Shown here: piece after piece, positions 54,998 through 64,000 of the stretch
Layout of the letters: every line of letters begins with the position of its first letter
Position numbering within the stretch: position 1 is the first letter of the stretch
NCBI GenBank assembly: GCA_019055375.1
Contig: JAHQIW010003890.1
Location: 124,001 to 188,000 of the forward strand
Reading direction: 5' to 3'
DNA from: Parelaphostrongylus tenuis
Lineage: Eukaryota > Nematoda > Chromadorea > Rhabditida > Metastrongylidae
Length of the DNA: 64,000 nucleotides
Position numbers and translations under genes: made by a program
The notes under the pieces: model-generated
Told to the model about the DNA's origin: nothing
Seen by the model: the letters and a program-made list of their open reading frames with translations, nothing else
Database searches by the model: none

Positions 54998-55907
54998 GTA
55001 AATACATGTTCTCTGAATCTACTTTTATTCAAAATGAAAGAACAATTTAACGGTATATTATCACTTCACTTGTACCGGGTCCGAGCCGTTATTGGTTCTT
55101 TGACATTGCGATGATTATTGGCCACGATAAGTTGAACTCTTATCTCGCACACACGCACAATCAGTCAAAACATGTGCTGGACAAGAGTACTTCCTACTAT
55201 CATTTAATTGAAATGATATGCGATGCTGCCTTCTCATGTGGTCGCTTTCAGAAGTATATATTGAATATTGAATTGCCTAACGAGAAAAGATGTGTTATCC
55301 TCCATTCTCTTCCTGTTATATATGAGATAAGCATCGAATCAATTATTCAGTTGTCTATGAATTTCGGTATATAGTGCTCATTGTCCTATCTGATTTAAAG
55401 TAGAGCGCTCGACAAACTGAAGTTTTTTTTGAACATCCATTAACTGCTGAAAGTTATTGCCAAAGGAAGATAACTCAGATGGGAAAGCGAAAACATGAAG
55501 ATGAAATTCATTCGCTCATCGAATCAGTCAAAAGAAGATGACGGTGTGGACTACGAAGCGTACCCTATCCTAATACAATAGTCAAAAAACAACTCTGAAA
55601 AGTATCGATACGTGTAACGTTCAGAGTACGCGTATATGTCTTAAGACTAATATTCTTAGAAAACACATGCAACGTAGTTTGCTCAAATGTCACACACGAT
55701 TCAACGACTACGGCAGGTTGTCGCGGAGAAGGATTTGCCTTGTGGTCAAAGCTCCTCCGACTAGTAGGTGTACAAAAATGAATGCGCCGTCTTTTATTTT
55801 TGCTGTAAAAATAGTAAATAAGCAGCAAGTTCCTGCTTCTGTTTGAAAGTGCGTTAAAAAGTCTATTGCAGATTTCTTAACCAAAAGTAATTGAAATTTC
55901 TTCATTC

Positions 55908-56155
55908 TGCTATAGCTCAATTGCGCATTTTCCTGAGAACATTTTGATATACAATTGCCTGTACTTGTTTTAATATGGAGCTGTCGTGAGAACAAATTCA
56001 CTTGCTAGTCATGCACGAATGGAGCGGAGAGGAAAATGCTATTGAAGCGGCGCACAAGATTAATGGAATTTGGAACGCGCCTCATCTCAAAGCAAGTACA
56101 GGCGAATTGTATATCAAAAGTTTGCAAGAAAATGCACAATTGAATGATACCAAGG
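55908..56155. repeat. Inverted repeat arms of about 65 bp
   Basis: The reverse complement of 55912-55972 (AAGTACAGGCAATTGTATAT, GAAAATGCGCAATTGAGC) matches 56093-56150 with few changes, around a 120-bp centre. The open frames on both strands here come from this duplication and the mariner fragment beside it. Confidence 0.55.
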
Positions 56156-56184
56156 TCATGCAATTTCAATGCAAAAATCGTATT

Positions 56185-56335
56185 CAAAACCAAAGTAGCA
56201 CGAACTTTGTAGTTTTACGGCATGATAACTCTCGACATCATGTTGCAAAAGCGATCGAAAACGTCATAAAAGAGCCGAGGTGGAGTGGTTTTGGATTTCA
56301 CCTTGCTCGCTTTACTCTCTCGACATGCACCATCA
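56185..56335 (+). pseudogene. Mariner transposase fragment
   Basis: FVVLRHDNSRHHVAKAIENV in an open frame corresponds to the VLLHDNARPHxA catalytic block. The downstream PYSPDLAP motif is destroyed. Confidence 0.5.
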
Positions 56336-56389
56336 GATTTCCAGTTGAATTTACCAAATGCAGATTACAGATTAACAAGTTTTAAAAAT

Positions 56390-57790
56390 GGCGTATATCG
56401 GGTACAAAAGCCGTCAGCTTTCAAAGTCCTATAAAAGCCATCATGCAAAAGATTTTGGGTTCTTTCTGTTTATGAAGAGAGAAATAAAAAACCGATCTTA
56501 TTCGCTAGAGAGGAATTTTTGACAAGAATTTTAGTGAGCACTCGAAATCTGAAACTTCTGGCTATATTTGCACATCGCAGCTTTTCGAAAAGGTCTCTTT
56601 TTGACATTGCTACAGGAGGAGATTTCTTGCGTTGCAGACGTGCATATTTCTCGCTCGACAGAGCTCTTTTGTGCGCTATTAGCAATCATATGATAACGTA
56701 GTCGTTTCTGACTTCAACACTGTGATTAAATCTTGGAAAGACCGTTTCTCTGAAACGCAACAGGTGAACTAAGCTGAATTCCCATCTACTATCAAGCGGT
56801 CTTTGGCCAATTCACGCGCAAGTGGCCAAGACAACGTCCCAGAAATGGAAGTTTTTGAATGATTAATTACATTTTACGAATACATCTTCTCTAACGGTTG
56901 AGCTCTGTTTTTCATTTATCCCTATATAATCGTAAAGAACCATACTTCGTATTCGTGCGCCCAATAACTATAACTTTTTCATGAGATGAAGAGTCGTTCG
57001 ACAGAGAACACCAGGTATGCTTTTATAAACCCTGCAAACACGAATAAAGTCGCAACCCACCAGAAATTCAGAATTTTCAATAAATAATATGTGATAATGC
57101 AATGGTGATTAAGCTATATCTCTAAAACCTAGAACTGCACGTTCTAGCACAACATCAACACCACCTTACAAAGAACTGACGAAGGCAAAAAGTAGAAATG
57201 TTGAAAAGAGCGAACATGGTGGGGTCAGCTATTAGCTGCTCTACAGGACACACATCTCGAAATTCTCAAAATGATACTATTGCTTCCATTTTTGTTAGTT
57301 GCAATTCTAGACAACATAAAAAGTGAAATTACATTCGCGAAAACACTTCAATAGCTGCCATCACGATAGTGCAAAGTGTCTTCCATGAGTTCATCGAGTT
57401 CTGAAATTCCACAGTACACCAGTAGTTGTCGAAAATACGTCAAATATAGTACGGAACCGCCATCGCAGCAAATGAGTCAAGCATCATCCTATTTTACCAC
57501 AATAAGCCCAGAAACTACAAACATTTTGCATGTTTTGGCTACCCCTTCCTACTTCATAATGTTGTCAAATTTTTTTTGATCACTAATCGACGAACATTTG
57601 CTATAAAATGATGAGCGAGAAATAATTACATTTTGCGAAAGAAAGAGAAAATTTCTAATAATAACTTTGCATATATATATTTAAAGATTCTGATAATTTT
57701 TATACATATTTCAACAGCAAAAAACTCTGCACAAACAAATGAATTCATTCAATTGAATGAATAACTGCGCAAACGTAATCACGGTAATTA
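56390..57790. other. Spacer before the minisatellite
   Basis: Short frames only (56470-56701 and 57376-57579), without recognisable motifs or splice partners. Confidence 0.3.
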
Positions 57791-57794
57791 CTGT

Positions 57795-60705
57795 CCCGCT
57801 AGCACTAGCGAAAAGAACGACAGCGTGCATACTGGTGCCGTGTTCCAAGACCTTCCACAAACGTCGATCAAAGCTTCTTCAAAGAATAGCGTGACTTGTT
57901 GCTACTAGGGAAAAGAAGGAGATCGGTTCATACCAGCGCCACTTTACACGGTCTTTCACAAACGTAGATTAAAGATTATTCAAAGGACAGTGTGCCGTGT
58001 TACCACTAGAAGAAAGAAGGCCAACGGTTAACACCGCTGCCGTGTTCCACGGCACTTCACAACGCTGGTAAAAGGTTGTTCAAAGGATAGCGTGCCGTGT
58101 TACTACTAGAACGAAGAAGGAGAGCAATTAACGTCGGTGTCGTGTTCCACGGCCGTTCACAAATGGAGTGCCGTGCTTCTACTAGAAGAAAGAAGGCGAA
58201 CGGTTAACATCGGTGCCGTGTTCCACAGCCTTCACAACGCTGGTCAAAGGTTGCTCAAAAGGGTTAGCGTGCCGTGTTACTACTAGAAGAAAGAAGGCGA
58301 ACGATTAATATCGGTGCCGTGTTCCACAGCACTTCACAACGCTGGTCAAGGTTGCTCAAAGGATAGCCACCGTGTTACCACTAGAAGAAAGAAGGCGAAC
58401 GATTAACATTGGTGCCGCGCTACTACTAGAAGAAAGAAGGCGAACGGTTAACATCGGTGCCGTGTTCCACAGCACTTTCACAACGATGGTCAAGGGTTGC
58501 TCAAAGGATAGCGTGCCGTGTTACTACTAGAACGAAGAAGGAGAATTACGTCGTGTCGGTTAAACGGCGTTAACATGGTGCCGTGTCTACTACTAGAAGA
58601 AAGAAGGCGAACGGTTAACATCGGCGCCGTGTTCCGCGGCCCTTCACACCGCTGGTCAAGGTCGTTCAAAGGATAGCGTGCCGTGACACTACTAGAAGAA
58701 AGAAGGCGAACGGTTAACATCGGTGCCGTGTCACTACTAGAAGAAAGAAGGCGAACGTTAACATCGTGCCTTGTCACTATAGAAGAAAGAAGGCGAACGA
58801 TTAACATCGGTGCCGTGTTCCACGGCACTTCACAACGATGGGCAAGGGTTGCTCAAAGGATAGCGTGCCGTGTTACTACTAGAAGAAAGAAGGCGAACGG
58901 TTAACACGGTGCCGTGTCACTACTAGAAGAAAGAAGGCGAACGGTTAACATCGGTGCCGTGTTCCACAGCACTTCACAACGATGGGCAAGGGTTGCTCAA
59001 AGGATAGCGTGCCGTGACACTACTAGAAGAAAGAAGGCGAACGGTTAACATCGGTGCCGTGTCACTACTAGAAGAAAGAAGGCGATCGGTTAACATCGGT
59101 GCCGTGTTCCACAGCACTTCACAACGATGGGCAAGGGTTGCTCAAAGGATAGCGTGCCGTGTTACTACTAGAAGAAAGAAGGCGAACGGTTAACAACGGT
59201 GCCGTGTCACTACTAGAAGAAAGAGGCGAACGGTTGATATCTGTGCCGTGTTCCGCGGCACTTCACACCGCTGGTTAAAGGTCGTTCAAAGAATGGCGTG
59301 CCGTGTTACCACTAGAAGAAAGAAGGCGAACGATTAACATTGGTGCCGTGTTCCACGGCACTTCACAACGATGGGCAAGGGTTGCTCAAGGATAGCGTGC
59401 CGTGTTAGTACTAGAAGAAAGAAGGAGAACGGTTAACATCGGTGCCGTGTCACTACTAGAAGAAAGAAGGCGATCGGTTAACATCGGTGCCGTGTTCCAC
59501 AGCACTTCACAACGATGGGCAAGGGTTGCTCAAAGGATAGCGTGCCGTGTTACCACTAGAAGAAAGAAGGCGAACGGTTTAACATCGGTGCCGTGTCACT
59601 ACTAAAGAAAGAAGGCGATCGATTAACATCGGTGCCGTGTTCCACGGCACTTCACAACGCTGGTCAAGGGTTGCTCAAGGATAGCGTGCCGTGTTACTAC
59701 TAGAAGAAAGAAGGAGAACGGTTAACATCGGTGCCGTGTTACTACTAAAAGAAAGAAAGGCAAACGATTAACATCGGTGCCGTGTTCCACGGCCCTTCAC
59801 AACGATGGGCAAGGTTGCTCAAGGGATAGCGTGCCGTGTTAGTACTAGAAGAAAGAAGGAGAACGGTTAACATTGGTGCCGTGTTACTACTAAAGAAAGA
59901 AAGGCAAACGATTAACATCGGTGCCGTGTTCCACGGCACTTCACAACGATGGGCAAGGGTTGCTCAAAGGATAGCGTGCCGTGTTACCTACTAGAAGAAA
60001 GAAGGCGAACGGTTAACATTGGTGCTGTGTTACTACTAGAAGAAAGAAGGCGAACGATTAACATCGGTGCCGTGTTCCACGGCACTTCACAACGATGGGC
60101 AAGGGTTGCTCAAAGGATAGCGTGCCGTGACACTACTAGAAGAAAGAAGGCGAACGGTTAACATCGGTGCCGTGTCACTACTAGAAGAAAGAAGGAGAAC
60201 GATTAACGTCGGTGCCGTGTTCCACGGCACTTCACAACGCTGGTCAAAGGTTGCTGAAAGGATAGCGTGCCGTGTCACTACTAGAAGAAAGAAGGCGAAC
60301 GGTTAAGATCGGTGCCGTGTTCCACGGCCCTTCACAACGCTGGTCAAAGGTTGCTCAAAGAATAGCGTGCTGTATTACTACTAGAAGAAAGAAAGAGAAC
60401 GATTAACATCGGTGCCGTGTCACTACTAGAAGAACGAAGGCGAGCGGTTAACATCGGTGCCGTGTTCCACGGCACTTCACAACGCTGGGCAAGGGTTGCT
60501 CAAAAGATAGCGTGCCGTGTTACTACTAGAAGAAAGAAAGAGAACGATTAACATCGGTGCCGTGTTCCAGGTCCCTTTTGAAACGCTGGTCAAATCTTGT
60601 TCTGAGGACAGTCCGCCGTGTTAGTACCAGTGGAAGAAACGGGAACAGTTCACATCGATGCCGTGCTCTACGGCTCTTCGCAAACGCTGGTCTAATTCTA
60701 GAAGT
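57795..60705. repeat. Minisatellite of 45- and 55-bp modules
   Basis: Module a (about 45 bp) holds CTACTAGAAGAAAGAAGGCG and GGTTAACATCG. Module b (about 55 bp) holds GTGCCGTGTTCCACGGCAC (a hairpin with an 8-bp stem) and TTCACAACGCTGGTC. They alternate as a-b (about 100 bp) or a-a-b (about 145 bp), some 20 b modules in all. Edge copies are the most diverged, as expected from unequal exchange. ORFs inside are by-products of the period. Confidence 0.9.
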
Positions 60706-62654
60706 GAAATTGTTTTGGCTGTTACAGCGCTACAAGGAGTTCTTTCTATAAACGAAATACACTGTTGAAATTTCTAAGATTTGACTCATCTTATGATTAT
60801 GCTTTGCTCATGAAAAATTCTTTATCCGGACAGAAATGCATTAATGTTCAAAGGAAATCTTATTTCGACTGTAGTAAAGCAGGCCTTTGAGGAGAATGGC
60901 AGGTCGTTTTAATTGAATTGATTTAGTTCTCGAATGACTGCCAAAAAGTTTTGCAAAAGTGAAAAGTATGTCTTACTGAAGGAGTCAAAACAGGGTGAAG
61001 ACAAAGGAAAGGACCCACTATATGCTCATGTCTTTTTCGTATACCATTGCTATGAGTATGGAATTGGCGAAAATACGCACTGATATGAGTAATGGGAATC
61101 TGAGGTGCACTAATATTCAGTAGAATACTGCAATGTCGATTTATTGGGATCTCACGCAATAAGCAGCGTTATTTTTGTCGAACTATTCATTGTTTTCCAA
61201 ATTTCGACCACTACGATGAATTTTGTGTATTTTATGCAATGAGCTATATGAAAAGTGAAAGGAATAAAGGACAAATTTAATTTCGTTGTGGTTAGGTATG
61301 GATGAAATATTATACAAATGCTCGATAAAGATTCTAATTGTAGTTTTCTCGAGAATACTTTTTGTTTCCTTTGGAAAATTTGTTCAAAAATGGAGAAATT
61401 AGGTTATTTTCAATAAAAATAACCTAAGTGATTCGTGTTCTATCATATTTGACCGTCAATTCACAGAAAAATCGCATCTGCTTACCAAAGAAGTATAAAT
61501 TTTATTAGAAAACTGTCACATTAACCTTGTAGCAGGCGCCGGTTTCCTCTCTTCGCATCCGTTCGAACAGCCTAGCAGCCGAAAATGGGGCCGCCGGTAA
61601 AGAGACATTTTAATATCGCTTAGTGCTAGAAATATATTACCGAAGCTTTCTCTTCTTTTTAAGTAGTATTAGAACGATTCAGAGAATTATGAAATTACTT
61701 GCATCTTTCTTTTTGGCACCATACCTTTGATTTCATGTGTACTGATTTCGAAAACGCTTTTCGCGAAAGAAGAACGTGAAATGTTCGCTTAGTGGACGAC
61801 GTTGCTTTTTGTTTGAAGGAAAGAAATACTAATACTGAGCATTCTTCGTCTATATTTATGACTGTTTCATCTCGTAGCCAGTGTAGATATGCTGTTGAAT
61901 AGTTGAGTGCACAGTTTTTTCTTTCGCAATTTTCTGAATTTTGCTCACAGTGTTTGAAAAGTATCTATAGCATATATGAATGGAGTGGATATTACCTGTT
62001 GGTCAACACCTGGCGTGAATCATAGCGTTACCTTGGAATCAATATTTGTTCGAAAATCAAAAATCAGTGAAGACTCAGCACCGAGCCTCTCTTCTCTCTA
62101 AGATCAACAAAGTGTTACAGTGCTTCTCTGATTATGAAGATACACAGCTGGTGCAGATGTGAAGGCTCGCACAAGTCGCCATATGGATTATAGACTTAGT
62201 CACCTCGTAATGCTGAAAGAAACCGAGCGCATGGGGCATTCTAATAGGCTTCGGGAACACTGACTTCTTCCGCCTTCCTTTGAACGAGACTGGTTATGTG
62301 CGGGTGCTACAGACAGATCAAGTGATATGAGTTTAAGGTGCTCAAATAATATGAGCATATGGTATTAAAAAGCATAGTGCGCGAGCTGGATGAGTCAAAA
62401 CAATGTTGAGGCAATATTAGATGTTCCTTTTCTATTCTCTAAAAATTTACACTTACTGACAAGAAAAATCTGCGATATCCAGTCTCAGATGCATGCTACA
62501 GCATTTTCCAAGTGTAAATATGTTTTCTGCGGTGAAGTGGGCCAAGCTCAGACCGAATTCTATTTTAGACACTCTAGTATCCGTTTTAACAGTGTTTTTT
62601 CATTGTGCTAATCCAAGTACTTCAAGCATTCGACCGACATTTTCTTTCTAAACG
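60706..62654. other. AT-rich spacer after the minisatellite
   Basis: No convincing exon or known element. Frames at 60923-61159 (minus) and 62390-62611 (plus) have no motif support. Confidence 0.3.
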
Positions 62655-62790
62655 TCGTAGATTGAATTAGCGCGCCTCCTTAAAATCTCGAGGACAGCCT
62701 GGCTGTGGCTTTTCACAAAGCGTCCGCTGTTGAATGCCGAAGAGTGTTGAGGGTGGGCCTCGGATCCATGGAAGTCGCGACGAGCATTGG
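62655..62790 (+). repeat. Dispersed repeat family R, copy 5
   Basis: CGTCGTAGATTGAATTAGC, GCCTCCTTAAAATCTCGAG and GCCGAAGAGTGTTGAGGGTG align with copies 1 and 2 with more divergence. Confidence 0.45.
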
Positions 62791-64000
62791 TCACGTCACC
62801 ACAGCGATATATAGACCATAAAAATGGTTTTCACGCTGTTCGAGACCGTGAGGCCAATCACAACAGTTGTTATATACGATTCATCGCCTCGTTTCCATTA
62901 CCTCGATAAAGTTCGTATCTTAGGCATAACCGCGAATGTTGATTAGGAAATTTCGGTCGCCTTAGTGAATCGTTAAACTTGGAGCAATCTTCCCACGAAT
63001 TCATTGAAGCTATCATATACCAGCTCTATTCGACTGGCCTTACCGCAGAGCCGATGGAAGCAGTAAAAGAGAAGTCTACTAAGGACTTAGTGATAGATTA
63101 TGCGCCATTTCTGCACTAAACAAGCAAATTTGCGTCTTGCTTTGATATACGGTGAATATTCTTGTACCAACAGCCTGTGATCTCATCGCATCAAGCCTTC
63201 CTCTTTATGAAAATGATATCGGGTCAAAATAAAGATTCTACTCAATGTTAAATTAAAAGATCATCTCAAGATTGACCTACGTAGGGGCGGGGAGGAAGGG
63301 CACGGCAAAGCACTGGTCAACATTATAAATCGTGGGATTTAAGACTTTTCTGCAGTGAACATTTTTCCTAACTATGAATACACGAAATCAAACTAACACT
63401 CACTGAGTGAAGTAGGAGTTCGTACTAATTTCTCGGTGCTGAACATTAGTTCCAAGACCGGCTATCTCCCAACCTCTGCATTTCCTAATAATTCTTTGTT
63501 ATTTGACTGAACACGATACGAAGTTTATATGACATTATTGAATCAAACAGCTGACGTTTCAGCGTTTCGCCTCTCCCGGAGCGTGAAAAGATGAGGTCGC
63601 CAGAACCCAGTCAGTCAAACACCTCCAACTTTAGTGTTCAAGTGCAACAGAAGCGCCTTTGTTCTTTCTAGAACGACAAGTGTTCTTTCCTCTGGAATAA
63701 ATTCTTCAAGGAAGAGGAACTTCGTAAATTATCAATAGGCAATTTACTAATAGGTGAGCTCTTAGTGACCGAACTAAAGAGTGACATCTGCAGCGGATAA
63801 GCTTTCAGCTGATTATAATCAGTTTAAGAGAGGCTGCATGCGAAATTGAATTCCCGGAAAGATAGTGAGCTCATGGACATCGCTTCTCCCTATGTCACAG
63901 TAAAACCTTTCTAGAAGTCACGTCGTCGCGAGTACGGTAGTTACGTGTTAGTCGTATTGAGTCAAATCGAAATGAATGGAGCGTGATAAATATTCTTCTA
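62791..64000. other. Unassigned right end
   Basis: Apart from the solo Penelope-type motif at 63550-63582, nothing was recognised. Confidence 0.3.
63550..63582 (-). repeat. Solo Penelope-type terminal motif
   Basis: GCTCCGGGAGAGGCGAAAC then GCTGAAACGTCAGC on the minus strand, flanked by CTGACTGGGTT and ATTGAATC-like sequence as at 44660. No coding sequence is attached. Confidence 0.4.

Noticed and set aside
56002..56385. 127-codon plus-strand frame
   Set aside because: Contains a mariner HDN...H block and lies next to an inverted repeat. It is a transposase fragment.
58490..60278. Several open frames with repeated RRRTxNIGAV or PMLxVRLLSS peptides
   Set aside because: By-products of minisatellite periodicity. 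Frames change between units and no start or splice context exists.
57795..60705. CRISPR-like regularity
   Set aside because: There are no unique spacers. Modules are contiguous tandem copies and the genome is eukaryotic.

Overview
The window looks like genomic DNA of a clade V parasitic nematode, most likely a strongylid/hookworm. The reasons are AT-rich sequence, short exons separated by introns of up to 4 kb, TTTCAG-type splice acceptors, a trans-splice-like acceptor a few bases upstream of each start codon, and introns and spacers packed with decayed mariner, RTE, Penelope-like and tRNA-derived elements. The species assignment is inference. No bacterial operon, rRNA gene, functional tRNA gene or CRISPR array was found.

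Two host genes can be assembled exon by exon with consistent splice phases. On the minus strand, 13181 to 3223, seven exons encode a 374-residue rhodopsin-family receptor of the GnRH/AKH-receptor (nematode gnrr) type. On the plus strand, 38787 to 51783, thirteen exons (1455 nt, 484 residues plus stop) encode the intraflagellar transport protein IFT52/OSM-6. A perfect RFX/DAF-19 X-box lies 200 bp upstream of its start codon, and AATAAA lies 26 bp past its stop. Two weaker exon-like regions (37530-37983 minus and 54879-54997 plus) are given at low confidence.

The rest is repeat-dominated. Region by region: 1-3.2 kb unidentified; 3.2-13.2 kb receptor gene, its introns holding a Penelope tail, an inverted pair of hammerhead-like copies, a SINE, a mariner and an RTE; 14-22.4 kb SINEs, a 300-bp-period hammerhead-containing repeat, a mariner tail and a foldback element with an intact-looking hammerhead; 22.4-28 kb nothing recognised; 28-29.5 kb two mariner/Tc1 copies facing each other; 31-37 kb repeats, mariner and a long dead RTE; 38.5-51.8 kb osm-6 with a Penelope remnant, a TIR-bounded deleted mariner and a near-perfect hairpin element in its introns; 53.5-54.3 kb RTE; 57.8-60.7 kb minisatellite built from 45- and 55-bp modules; 60.7-64 kb sparse repeats.

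The most interesting layer is RNA-level. At least nine sites carry the hammerhead ribozyme core (CTGANGA, helix II, GAAA) with a minimal 3-4 bp helix III and a helix I that often closes perfectly. They fall into two related families, plus a third hammerhead-like motif at the end of a Penelope-like element. Two copies are spaced exactly 300 bp apart, as expected of retrozyme dimers, and one sits in a 57-bp-arm perfect palindrome flanked by a 13-bp target duplication.
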